From Paenibacillus sacheonensis (GTDB lineage: Bacteria; Bacillota; Bacilli; Paenibacillales; Paenibacillaceae), in the NCBI RefSeq assembly GCF_009909195.1, contig NZ_JAAAMU010000026.1:1-64000 (forward strand): 64,000 nt of DNA. The letters are read 5' to 3'. Position numbers and translations under genes: made by a program. This document shows positions 50,870-59,360 of this stretch, piece after piece; the stretch's first letter is position 1; every line of letters starts with the position of its first letter. The notes under the pieces were generated by a model. The model made no database searches, had not been told where the DNA came from, and saw only the letters and a list, made by a program, of their open reading frames with translations.

Positions 50870-51424
50870 GTGAAATCCATTCTTTTGCTCGAAAAAGGAA
50901 GACCTCCCATCTCCCTGCACAGCCTGCAGCAGAACTGCAAGACGCTTCACCGGGCGGCGAACGCGGAGGAGGCTCGGAAGTTCGTCGGCGATGCGGAAGT
51001 CGTCGTGCTCCATGTTCCGATGGATGCGCTGCAAGGGTGGCAGTCCACGATTGCCGGCATGCGGCGCGTGCCGACGCTGTGGCTGTGCACGGACGGCGCG
51101 ATACCCAAAAACATCGACTGGGGCTACACGCTCGACGGCGTCCTCTTCGGTTCCATGAACAGCCTCGAGATGAACGTGGCGCTGGGCTGGGGACAACGAG
51201 TCTTCCAACAGCGCAAGCGCTGGGCGGAAGAACGCGAGCAGCTGATGCAGCGGATCGAGGAACGCAAGTGGATCGATCAGGCAAAGGCCGTACTCTGCGA
51301 GATCAAAGGAATCAGCGAGTCGGAGGCCTATGATTTCCTCCGCAAGCAGGCGATGAACGAGCGCAAGCGGATCGGCGACGTATCCGCCTCGATCGTGAAA
51401 GTCTACCAGCTCATTCACGGCTGA
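50870..51424 (+). CDS. nasR: ANTAR-domain antitermination regulator of nitrate/nitrite assimilation
   Basis: The GTG at 50870 lies 8 bp after GAGG and gives 184 residues. The N-terminal ~115 residues resemble a receiver-like domain, but the strand-3 position for the phosphoacceptor Asp reads VVVLHVP, without Asp. A charged coiled coil (~120-140) leads into an ANTAR domain (IDQAKAVLCEIKGISESEAYDFLRKQAM, in two parts). ANTAR proteins bind paired hexaloop hairpins and prevent termination. Targets are visible in the nirB and nasA leaders. The symbol is by analogy with Klebsiella NasR. Confidence 0.85.
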   Translation: MKSILLLEKGRPPISLHSLQQNCKTLHRAANAEEARKFVGDAEVVVLHVPMDALQGWQSTIAGMRRVPTLWLCTDGAIPKNIDWGYTLDGVLFGSMNSLEMNVALGWGQRVFQQRKRWAEEREQLMQRIEERKWIDQAKAVLCEIKGISESEAYDFLRKQAMNERKRIGDVSASIVKVYQLIHG

Positions 51425-51464
51425 GGCGAATGATTGGCTGCGAAATGGACCTCTTTATTTTTTG

Positions 51465-51505
51465 TGTCAGCTATCTTGACATGTGGTTTCATCCGCCACT
51501 ATAAT
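51465..51505 (+). promoter_or_regulatory. nasA promoter with GlnR/TnrA-type box
   Basis: TGTCAGCTATCTTGACA (51465-51481) fits TGTNAN7TNACA and differs at one base from the box at 50698. Its right arm is the -35 TTGACA (51476-51481). A perfect TATAAT follows at 51500-51505 after 18 bp. Confidence 0.85.
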
Positions 51506-51547
51506 GCAAACTAAGATCACAAAGATGTGTATCGAACGACGTTAAAT

Positions 51548-51623
51548 CGGCAAGCACACCGACGTGCTGCCGATGGCAATGAGGCCGTATTGCAGTTTCC
51601 CCAACTGCGATGCGGCCTTTTAT
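51548..51623 (+). promoter_or_regulatory. ANTAR-type antitermination leader of nasA
   Basis: Hairpin 1 (51548-51572) pairs CGGCAAGCAC with GTGCTGCCG around hexaloop ACCGAC (A1, G4). A second candidate, 51576-51593, closes hexaloop AGGCCG (A1 but not G4). It overlaps the left arm of a strong terminator (51582-51623; AGGCCG...CGGCCT then TTTATT). Confidence 0.68.
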
Positions 51624-51768
51624 TGCTTTACGCACGGCTGCGGCAGCGCGGCACTCGAGTGAACGGCCCTTATGCATGCACCGGACGCGGATCGTCCTTC
51701 CGCTGCCTTGCAGTCCACAGAGAGAGAAGAACGAATAAATTCGGAGATTCGGAGAGGAGTTTTACAAT

Positions 51769-53010
51769 ATGATGGACCGTAAAAGTTTCTTGAAGAGCGG
51801 GCACGCCCCCTCGCTGCTGAGCGCCTTCCTGTATTTCGATTTGAGCTTCATGGTATGGTCGCTGCTCGGCCCGCTTGCCGTGGTCATTATGAGCGACTAC
51901 CCGATGGATGCCGCGCAAAAGGCGAACCTAGTCGCCCTGCCCGTCCTCGGCGGATCGGTGCTGCGGCTCGTGCTGGGCTACCTGACGGACGTGATCGGCG
52001 CGAAGCGCACGGGTCAAATGGGCCTTCTTCTCACCATGGTTCCGCTCGTCTGGGGTTGGCAATTCGTCGATTCGCTAAATGAGCTGTATGCCGTCGCGCT
52101 CATGCTGGGTATCGCCGGTGCCTCCTTCGCCGCGGCCCTGCCCCTGGCGAGCCGCTGGTACCCGCCGAAATACCAAGGCCTCGCGATGGGCATCGCGGGA
52201 GCCGGCAACAGCGGCACCGTGTTCGCGACGCTGTTCGCGAACCGGATCGCGCAGCACTACGGCACCTGGCATGTCGTGTTCGGTTTTGCCCTAATCCCGA
52301 TCGTAATCGTGTTTATCGTCTTCTCCATCCTGGCGAAGGACAGCCCGAACCAACCCGCTCCGCGCAAGCTCTCGGATTACGGCGCCGTGCTGAAGCAGCG
52401 CGATACCTGGATGTTCTGCATCTTCTACGCCGTCACGTTCGGCGGCTTCGTCGGCATGGCGAACTATTTGACCATCTTCTTCAACACCCAGTACGGCCTG
52501 AGCCCGGTGCGGGCCGCCGACTTCGCCACGCTCTGCGTCATCGCCGGCAGCTTCTTCCGGCCCGTGGGCGGCTGGCTGGCCGACCGGGTCGGCGGTCTCC
52601 GCATGCTGATGCTGCTGTACGGCGTCGTCGCCATCATGATGGGCTGCATCTCGACGCTCCCCGTGCTGCCGGTCATGATCGTGCTGCTGTTCATCGGCAT
52701 GATGGCGCTCGGCATGGGCAACGGCTCCGTGTTCCAGCTCGTCCCGCTCCGCTTTCAGAACGAGATCGGCATCGTGACCGGCATCGTGGGCGCCGCGGGC
52801 GGGCTCGGCGGCTTCTTCCTGCCGAAGATTCTCGGCAGCCTGAAGCTGTCCTCCGGCTCGTATACGCCGGGCTTCCTGATCTTGAGCGGCGTGGCGCTCG
52901 TCTGCATCGTCCTGATTGTGGCTATCCAAGGCGCGTGGAAGAGAACATGGATCGGCAGCGGCGGCAAAGCCCGCGTCGATGCGAACGTGCAGGGAAGCGC
53001 CGCTTCCTAA
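51769..53010 (+). CDS. nasA: Nitrate/nitrite transporter, MFS NNP family
   Basis: The 413-residue protein has about 12 membrane helices. The nitrate-nitrite porter signatures are GIAGAGNSGTVFATLFANR in helix 5 and GIVGAAGGLGGFFLPKILG in helix 11, and an Arg in helix 2 (GSVLRLVLGYLTD) is placed to bind substrate. It imports nitrate for NasC. It lies downstream of a GlnR-type box, consensus promoter and terminator leader. GGAGAGGAG precedes the start; either of two adjacent ATGs may be used. Confidence 0.95.
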   Translation: MMDRKSFLKSGHAPSLLSAFLYFDLSFMVWSLLGPLAVVIMSDYPMDAAQKANLVALPVLGGSVLRLVLGYLTDVIGAKRTGQMGLLLTMVPLVWGWQFVDSLNELYAVALMLGIAGASFAAALPLASRWYPPKYQGLAMGIAGAGNSGTVFATLFANRIAQHYGTWHVVFGFALIPIVIVFIVFSILAKDSPNQPAPRKLSDYGAVLKQRDTWMFCIFYAVTFGGFVGMANYLTIFFNTQYGLSPVRAADFATLCVIAGSFFRPVGGWLADRVGGLRMLMLLYGVVAIMMGCISTLPVLPVMIVLLFIGMMALGMGNGSVFQLVPLRFQNEIGIVTGIVGAAGGLGGFFLPKILGSLKLSSGSYTPGFLILSGVALVCIVLIVAIQGAWKRTWIGSGGKARVDANVQGSAAS

Positions 53011-53314
53011 CGGCTTGGATCGACGCGAAGAAGCTTGGATTCGCGGACTGAAGTTTGCCACAGACAGGCAGATGAACGGACAGACGGATGCCCTGTACGA
53101 CAAGCCGATGCATGGGCTGACTAGCGGATGATTGGGTCGCAGAGTCGAAATTCGATTCGACTTGCTGCTTCTTAGGCGCAATAAGCCGATCGGGCAGACG
53201 GTTTAGACAGATGCGCTTACCTTTGGAGTTCGGAGGACTGCCCCCGGCGGCGTCCTCATGCCGAATCTCCACATGCTGTACCTTGAAATGCTAACTCGGA
53301 CTGGAGGAGTCGCC
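53011..53314. other. nasA-nasC intergenic region
   Basis: About 304 bp without a clear gene, promoter or terminator. A GGAGGAG ribosome site for nasC lies at its right end, so readthrough from nasA is the likely source of nasC mRNA. Confidence 0.5.
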
Positions 53315-55444
53315 ATGAACGCTGTCCTTCCGCTTGCGGCCGATCCGGCCTTGGCACGCATCCGCACGCACTGCTGCTTCTGCAGCATGCAGTGCGGAAT
53401 GGAGCTGCTCCCTGCTGCCGGCGGACTCGGCTTCGACATCAAGCCGAGTCCGGACTTCCCCGTCGCTACGGGAAGGCTGTGCCAGAAAGGGCTGAACGCG
53501 CTTGGCCATGTCGTTCATGAAGAGCGGCTGCTGGCGCCGCAGCGCCGGGCAGGCGCAGCCTTACCGGGAGCCCCTTGGCAGCGGGCCGGTTGGGAAGAAG
53601 CATTGGACGGCATCGCCGCTTCCATCCGCTCGATTCAAGAGCGGCACGGCGCCGACGCCGTCTCCGTCTTCGGCGGCGGTTCGCTCACGAACGAGGTCTG
53701 CTACCTCCTCGGCAAATTCGCCCGCGTCGCCCTCCGGTCCAAATACATCGACTACAACGGCAGGTACTGCATGTCCTCCGCGGCCGCCGCGCAGGTTCGC
53801 GCCTTCGGCATCGACCGGGGCATGAGCATACCGCTCGACGACCTGCAGATGGCCGACTATATTATTTTGGCCGGCACCAATATCGCCGAATGCCAGCCGA
53901 CGATGGTTCCCTATCTGCTCGCCGCGAAGAAGCGCGGAGCCAAGATCGTCACGATCGATCCCCGGCAGTCCATGACCGCCAAGCTTGCGGACATCCACGT
54001 CTCGCTGCAGCCGGGCTTCGACTCCGTGTTCGTCAACGGCCTCCTTCACGTCATCCTGAGCGAGAACCTCTACGATGCCGCTTTTGTCGACGCGCATACG
54101 ACTGGCTTAAATGACGTTCGCGAGGCGGTCAAAGGCTTCTCCCCGGACACGGTCGCCATGTACACGGGCATCCCGCTCGAAGTCATTCGGACGATCGCCC
54201 GCGGTTTCGCCCGCGCCCAAACCGGCGTCGTTCTGACCGCCCGCGGGCTCGAGCAGCAGGTCAACGGGATGGAGCACACGCTCAATTACATCAATCTCTG
54301 CCTGCTGACCGGCAAAATGGGCCGTCCCGGCTGCGGCTTCGGCCCCGTCACGGGTCAAGCCAACGGACAGGGCGGCCGCGAGCACGGCATGAAGGCGGAC
54401 CAGCTGCCCGGCTATCGGTCGATCGAGGATCCCGAAGCGCGGCGGCACGTCGCCGGCGTCTGGGGCGTCGATCCGAACGACCTGCCGGGCAAAGGCGTAT
54501 CCGCCTACGAGCTGTTCGGCAAAATCCTGGACGGCGAGATCAAGGCCATGATCGTGCTCGGCTCCAATCCGCTCGTCTCGAGCCCCAACAACGCCCGCGT
54601 GGCGGAAGCGCTGCAGAAGCTGGAGCTGCTCGTCGTCGTCGACCTGTTCGCCACGGAGACCGCCGCTTATGCGCACTGGCTGCTGCCGGGCTCATCTTTT
54701 CTGGAAGCCGAGGGCACGCTGACGAACCTGGAGGGCCGGGTCTTCCACCGGCCGCGCGCGCTTCGGACGCCCGGCGAGGTCATGGAAGATTATCGGCTGA
54801 TCTCCGCTTTGGCCGACCGTTTGGGATTCGGCGAGTCGTTCCGGTACGAATCGCCGGAGGCCGTCTTCGACGAGCTCGCCCGGGCCAGCTCGGGCGGACC
54901 CGCCGATTACGGCGGCATGAGCTATGCGCGAATCAAAGAAAAGCATGGCCTCTACTGGCCCTGCCCTTCCGCGGACCATCCCGGCACGCCGCGCATGTTC
55001 GAGAACGGCGCATATCCGACGGCGACCGGCCGCGCCAAGCTGCACGGCATCGCCCCGCAAAAGCCCGCCGAGACGACCGACCGCGAATATCCGTTCATTC
55101 TGACGACCGGCCGGCTCGGCAATCACTACCTGAGCGGCGCGCAGACGAGGCGCACGGCGGCGCTCTTGAAGAAAGCGCCGTTCCCCGTGGCAGAGATTCA
55201 CCCCTCCGCCGCGGAGCGAATCCTGCTCCGGCCGGGCGACCGCATCCGGCTCACCACCAGGCGCGGCTCCATGGTGTTCGACGTGAAGGTCGTGCCGGAT
55301 ATTCATGCGACGACGATTTTCGTGCCATTCCACTGGGGCGGCGAGCATGGTATCAACCTGCTGACGAGCGATGCGCTGCATCCCGTCAGCCGGATGCCGG
55401 AATTCAAAATCTGCGCCGTCCGTATCGAGCGTGAAGCCCCGTAG
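53315..55444 (+). CDS. nasC: Assimilatory nitrate reductase catalytic subunit
   Basis: The 709-residue molybdopterin enzyme has an N-terminal [4Fe-4S] motif in THCCFCSMQCGMEL with the fourth Cys in GRLCQKG. Cofactor segments are NGRYCMSSAAAAQ, GTNIAECQPTMVPYL, GSNPLVSSPNNARVAE, and a C-terminal TTGRLGNHYLSGAQT. It reduces nitrate to nitrite in the cytoplasm. No NasB-type electron-transfer flavoprotein gene adjoins, so the donor (ferredoxin/flavodoxin or another reductase) must be elsewhere. The ATG at 53315 follows TGGAGGAG; an upstream start lacks a site. Confidence 0.95.
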   Translation: MNAVLPLAADPALARIRTHCCFCSMQCGMELLPAAGGLGFDIKPSPDFPVATGRLCQKGLNALGHVVHEERLLAPQRRAGAALPGAPWQRAGWEEALDGIAASIRSIQERHGADAVSVFGGGSLTNEVCYLLGKFARVALRSKYIDYNGRYCMSSAAAAQVRAFGIDRGMSIPLDDLQMADYIILAGTNIAECQPTMVPYLLAAKKRGAKIVTIDPRQSMTAKLADIHVSLQPGFDSVFVNGLLHVILSENLYDAAFVDAHTTGLNDVREAVKGFSPDTVAMYTGIPLEVIRTIARGFARAQTGVVLTARGLEQQVNGMEHTLNYINLCLLTGKMGRPGCGFGPVTGQANGQGGREHGMKADQLPGYRSIEDPEARRHVAGVWGVDPNDLPGKGVSAYELFGKILDGEIKAMIVLGSNPLVSSPNNARVAEALQKLELLVVVDLFATETAAYAHWLLPGSSFLEAEGTLTNLEGRVFHRPRALRTPGEVMEDYRLISALADRLGFGESFRYESPEAVFDELARASSGGPADYGGMSYARIKEKHGLYWPCPSADHPGTPRMFENGAYPTATGRAKLHGIAPQKPAETTDREYPFILTTGRLGNHYLSGAQTRRTAALLKKAPFPVAEIHPSAAERILLRPGDRIRLTTRRGSMVFDVKVVPDIHATTIFVPFHWGGEHGINLLTSDALHPVSRMPEFKICAVRIEREAP

Positions 55445-55505
55445 CGCTGCGCCAAAGCCCGACCGGCCACAGTCTGACCCGGACTGGCGGCGCTATCCCA
55501 AACAG

Positions 55506-55543
55506 AAATCCCCGCCATGGCCATCAGCCATGAGCGGGGATTT
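55506..55543 (+). terminator. Terminator of nasA-nasC
   Basis: AAATCCCCGC pairs with GCGGGGATTT, extended by CATGGC/GCCATG, with TTTT following on the plus strand. Confidence 0.92.
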
Positions 55544-55555
55544 TCGTGTACGCAA

Positions 55556-55606
55556 TTTCATTTTTATTTTCAACTTTATTTTTATTTTCAATTTTATTTT
55601 CAACTG
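55556..55606. repeat. Short T-rich tandem repeat
   Basis: TTTTATTTTCAA-type 12-18-bp units recur three or four times between the nasC terminator and the amidase stop. It is AT-rich and non-coding. Confidence 0.7.
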
Positions 55607-55640
55607 CATGTACGATTCCATTTACGCGGAGCCAGTCCAT

Positions 55641-57101
55641 TCAATCGATAAAGCTCTGAAGCGAAGGCGGCCTCCGGAACTTCGTGCCCTGCTCGAAGGC
55701 ATAGGCGAGGCGGATCAGCTTCGGTTCCTCGTAGGCCCTCGCCGTGAACGCGACGCCGAACGGCGGGCCGGCCGCCGTGTAGCCCGCCGGCACGGCGACG
55801 GACGGGTAGCCCGCGCGGGCCGCAAACCGCGAACCGAAGTCCGCAGGGAACAATACCGCGTCCAAGCGATGCTCCTGCATCACCGCATCGATGCCCTCGT
55901 CCTTGCACAACCGGATGTCCGTCGCCCGGTCTTGCAGATAGCGAACGTCGGTTAACGTGCCGGACGAATGGAACTCCGCATTAATCAGCGTCTTCTGTCC
56001 GTACTTCAACGTCTCCACCGGATGCTCGTTATTAAACGCGATGATCGCCTTGAGCGTGCGCATCGGGGCGCCTGGGCCGAGCTTCGAGAGGTAGGCGTTC
56101 AGGGAGGCTTTGAATTCGTTCAGCAGCACCGTCGAGTAGGCAATGGTTCGGGCCGTCGCGATATTCGCCGGATCGACGATCGTCGCGCCCATATCCCGCA
56201 TGATCCCGACCGCCCGGTCGAAGATCGCCAGCTGTTCCTCGGTCAATTCTTCGAAGAAATAATCCCGCGGAACGCCGATTCTCGCGCCTTGCAGCCCGTC
56301 TTTATCGAGGAACGCGGCGTAGTCCGCCGGTTGCTTGCCGATGCCGCCGCCCATCGCCGCGTCGCGGTCGTCGTAGCCCGTCATTGCCTGCAGCATCAAC
56401 GCGGCGTCCGTGACCGTTCGCGCCATCGGCCCCGGAGTGTCCTGCGAGTTGGACAACGGAAGAATGCCCGTCCGGCTGAGCAGTCCGACCGTCGGCTTGA
56501 TGCCGACGACCGAGCACAGGTTGCTCGGATTCAGAATCGAGCCCGACGTCTCCGTGCCGACGGCCGCCGCGCAGAAGTTCGCCGCGACCGCGACGCCCGA
56601 TCCCGCGCTCGAGCCGCCGGTAGGCGTAGAGATGTTGTACGGGTTCATCACCTGGCCGCCGCGGGAACTGTACCCGGAGGGCATGCCTTCGGTCATCATG
56701 TTGGCGAATTCCGTCATGTTGGCTTTGCCCAGAATGACGGCTCCCGCATCCCGCAGCCGCTTCACGATAAAAGCATCCTCCGGCGCGTAGCTGTCGGCCA
56801 AGGCAAGCGAGCCGGCGCTCGTCGGCATTTTGTCGCCGGTATCGACGTTGTCCTTGAGCAGGACGGGGATGCCATGCATAGGACCGCGCGGTCCCTGCAA
56901 TTCGCGTTCACGATCCATCGCTTCCGCGATGAACAGCGCGTCGGGATTGACGGAGAGCACGGAATTGAGCAGCAATCCGCCTTTGTCATGGTCCGCGATT
57001 CGTTTCAAATAACCCAGCACCAATTGCTTGGAAGTCAACTCACCACTAGCGAACGCCGCCTGCATGTCGGCGATCGTCGCCTCTTCGATGTCGAATGCCA
57101 C
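55641..57101 (-). CDS. Amidase signature family hydrolase
   Basis: About 486 residues with the Ser-cisSer-Lys triad: Lys in PVLLKDNVDTGD, cis-Ser and Ser in STPTGGSSAGSG/VGTETSGSI. The FADFGSRFAARAGYPSVAVPAGY C-terminal segment is typical of Bacillus amidases of the glutamyl-tRNA amidotransferase A-like group. AGGTGA 7 bp before the GTG at 57101 defines the start; longer frames add non-family residues. No GatB/C partners are adjacent, so it is a small-molecule amidase of unknown substrate. Confidence 0.88.
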   Translation of the reverse strand: MAFDIEEATIADMQAAFASGELTSKQLVLGYLKRIADHDKGGLLLNSVLSVNPDALFIAEAMDRERELQGPRGPMHGIPVLLKDNVDTGDKMPTSAGSLALADSYAPEDAFIVKRLRDAGAVILGKANMTEFANMMTEGMPSGYSSRGGQVMNPYNISTPTGGSSAGSGVAVAANFCAAAVGTETSGSILNPSNLCSVVGIKPTVGLLSRTGILPLSNSQDTPGPMARTVTDAALMLQAMTGYDDRDAAMGGGIGKQPADYAAFLDKDGLQGARIGVPRDYFFEELTEEQLAIFDRAVGIMRDMGATIVDPANIATARTIAYSTVLLNEFKASLNAYLSKLGPGAPMRTLKAIIAFNNEHPVETLKYGQKTLINAEFHSSGTLTDVRYLQDRATDIRLCKDEGIDAVMQEHRLDAVLFPADFGSRFAARAGYPSVAVPAGYTAAGPPFGVAFTARAYEEPKLIRLAYAFEQGTKFRRPPSLQSFID

Positions 57102-57204
57102 GCTATCACCTATTTCCATTTCTTTCAATTTTACTATAGCTTCGCAGTCTTGTCCCTTTATTCCTTGTTGTGCAGGGGATCGTCCGCCGTCGTATCGATT
57201 ACGA

Positions 57205-57245
57205 GAAAAAAGGGACCTGCCCTTGTCCAAAACAAGGGCAAGTCC
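57205..57245 (-). terminator. Terminator of mobA
   Basis: GGACTTGCCCTTG pairs with CAAGGGCAGGTCC around a 7-base loop, followed by CTTTTTTCTC on the minus strand. Confidence 0.9.
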
Positions 57246-57281
57246 TCGCAGCGGAGACGAGCTCCGAACCAGGTCCCCCGG

Positions 57282-57902
57282 TCAGTCGCGATTGCCGCGC
57301 AGATGAACATACCGCTCATAAAGCTCCGGCGTGTTCAGGTTAATGAACGCCTCTTCTTCGCCCGCGGCCGGCTCCAGCTCGACCGTAAGCAGCGCGTTCA
57401 GCAGCGGCATGACGCGCAGGTCTCCCCGCTCTAACCGCCGCTCCAGTTCCTCGGCCGCGCTCGTATGATAGAGCGCATGGAAGGGCTGCAGCGCCGTCCG
57501 GACGAGCTGCGGACGGCTCGCCGATTCCTCTGCCGCCCTTCCCATTCGCGCGAACAACGTCTCCGAGATCACCGGCATGTCGCAAGCCATAGCGAAGCCG
57601 TATCCGGGCTCGGGCATCGCGCTCAGTGCGGCATGCAGACCAGCAAGCGGTCCGCAGTCCGGGAAGCGATCGGCCGTCAAGCCGACGGTTCCATGCAACC
57701 CTTGGAGCAGCGTGCGGTATTCGCGTCCGCGCTCCTCCGTGCCGCAGGCGACGATAATGCGCCGCACGCCCAGCGCCAGCATTCGTTCCGCCAAGTGCCG
57801 CAGCAGCGGCTTGCCATCCACCGGCAGCAGCGCCTTGTTGCTCCCCATCCGCGCACTCCGTCCTCCGGCAAGAATGATGCCGGTTATCGCCTCTGCTTCC
57901 AT
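57282..57902 (-). CDS. mobA: Molybdenum cofactor guanylyltransferase
   Basis: The 206-residue protein has the nucleotide-binding LAGGRSARMGSNKALLP, DRFPDCGPLAGL, and AMACDMPVI with the metal Asp. It attaches GMP to Mo-molybdopterin to give the bis-MGD form used by nitrate reductases such as NasC (57.9 kb is 2.5 kb away). Sulfite-oxidase-type enzymes would not need it. The C-terminus carries an LNTPEL-like sequence found in MobA proteins. Confidence 0.92.
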   Translation of the reverse strand: MEAEAITGIILAGGRSARMGSNKALLPVDGKPLLRHLAERMLALGVRRIIVACGTEERGREYRTLLQGLHGTVGLTADRFPDCGPLAGLHAALSAMPEPGYGFAMACDMPVISETLFARMGRAAEESASRPQLVRTALQPFHALYHTSAAEELERRLERGDLRVMPLLNALLTVELEPAAGEEEAFINLNTPELYERYVHLRGNRD

Positions 57903-58128
57903 GCCCGATCGCTCCCTTCCGCTCCGCTGTTTCTTCCAGTATAGTGGGCGTTGAAAGGAATGTGAAGGAAGCTTACAAGCTTGCAGGCATGCCTGTCCGG
58001 AATGCGGAGTCCGGCCGCGTCTGCACGCTTTTTGCAGGAAGAGACATACCCCTTATGGAAATACTAGGTGCTAGAGTTGCCCGCTTGTCCACGGCTGAAT
58101 ACAAGATTGACGGAGAGGATGAATTCAA

Positions 58129-58719
58129 ATGGCATTGAAAGAAATCATCAAAGGACGCCGCTCCATACGCAAGCTGACCAATTCGCCGGAGGTACCTCGC
58201 TCGCAGATCGAGGAGGTCATCAAGCTCGCGCTGCATGCGCCGTCGGCCTTCAATATGCAGAGCGGACGGCTCGTCGTGCTGACCGGCAAGAACCACGAAC
58301 AGCTGTGGAGCATCGTCACCGAGACGCTTCGCGCGCACGTGCCGCCCGAGAAATTCGGTCCGACGGAAGCGCGCATGAACGGATTCAAAGGCGGCGCCGG
58401 CACGGTGCTTTTCTTCGAGGACCAAGAGACGGTCAAGGCAACGCAGGAGAAATCATCGCCCTCCTATCAGATGCATTTCCACAACTGGTCGCATCAGGGC
58501 AGCGCCATTCTCCAGTATGCCATTTGGCTCGGTCTGACCGAGCAAGGCCTGGCCGCTTCGCTGCAGCACTATAATCCCATCATTGACGAGAAGGTCGGCC
58601 GGGAATGGGGCATTCCCGCATCCTGGTCGCTCGTCGCCCAGATGCCGTTCGGACGGGCGGCGGAAGAGCCGGGACCGCGCACCTTCCTGCCGTACGAGGA
58701 AGTCGTGAAGTGGCATTAA
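58129..58719 (+). CDS. Nitroreductase family protein
   Basis: The 196-residue protein starts ALKEIIKGRRSIRKL with the FMN-binding Arg pair, APSAFNMQSGRLVVL and a C-terminal WSLVAQMPFGRAAEEP. It resembles the HBN1/YdgI-like group of small oxidoreductases. An FMN-dependent reduction of nitro- or quinone substrates is expected. No partner gene is close; the mobA gene is divergent. Confidence 0.9.
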   Translation: MALKEIIKGRRSIRKLTNSPEVPRSQIEEVIKLALHAPSAFNMQSGRLVVLTGKNHEQLWSIVTETLRAHVPPEKFGPTEARMNGFKGGAGTVLFFEDQETVKATQEKSSPSYQMHFHNWSHQGSAILQYAIWLGLTEQGLAASLQHYNPIIDEKVGREWGIPASWSLVAQMPFGRAAEEPGPRTFLPYEEVVKWH

Positions 58720-59098
58720 CGCCAGTAAGCGGCGCCCAACGTGGCCGTCAAGACAAGTGTCTGACCGGCGTAAGCGCGGGCTTGGTACGGATAACCGGGT
58801 TACTGAGGGCATAATCGGATTTCTCAAGCGCACTTATCCAAAGCAAGTCGGGCTTTTCGATTGATTCGGCCCCGTACGCCAGTTTCGTATCCATGCCATG
58901 TATGCAGAGGAACGGCGTCGGGGCCTTTCCCGTCCTTCAACAGATAGCTAGCATAGGCCACCGTTATTACTCGAACCTGCAGCCCATATGCCGAACCTAC
59001 CACCATCATCGCGCGTGCCTGCAATTGACGCGCCGAACCTGCACATGCCGCTCCTTTGGCATGCATGCCCTCTTACGCTTCAACCCCTCAACAATTAA

Positions 59099-59287
59099 AA
59101 ATAAGTGCAAATCTGCAACTATTATTCCAAAACGCCCTTTCCATATCGCAAATAAGTGCAAATCTGCAACTATCTCAAGTGAAAGGGCTCCCATGGGCTC
59201 GTAAGGGAGGAAATAGTTGCAAAAACGCACTTATTTCATTTTAATCGTTCATTTGGCTGGGAATAAGTGCAGAATTGCACTTATTTT
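59099..59287. repeat. AATAAGTGCAAATCTGCAAC-type repeat family
   Basis: Direct copies at about 59099-59122 and 59150-59173, an inverted variant at 59213-59236 (ATAGTTGC...GCACTTATTT), and a self-palindromic copy at 59262-59285 whose 10-base arms (AATAAGTGCA/TGCACTTATT) flank GAAT. Confidence 0.8.
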
Positions 59288-59322
59288 GGGTAAAGTAGAT
59301 CCAACCCGTATCCCCGCAGCAC

Positions 59323-59349
59323 AAAAAAGGCCGCCCCAACGGGACGGCC
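59323..59349 (-). terminator. Terminator of glnS
   Basis: GGCCGTCCC pairs with GGGGCGGCC with a GTT loop and TTTTTT tail on the minus strand, 12 bp after the glnS stop. Confidence 0.92.
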
Positions 59350-59360
59350 CTCCTCAACCC

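Larger units (their letters stand above)
58720..59360. other. Long intergenic region with AATAAGTGCA repeats
   Basis: No convincing coding frame or promoter is found in 640 bp. The right part holds the repeat family annotated separately and the glnS terminator. Confidence 0.5.

Noticed and set aside
57944..58138. 64-codon plus-strand frame before the nitroreductase gene
   Set aside because: It overlaps the nitroreductase start in another frame and covers its upstream region; no family match.
58824..59066. 80-codon minus-strand frame
   Set aside because: Weak composition, no ribosome site and no family match.
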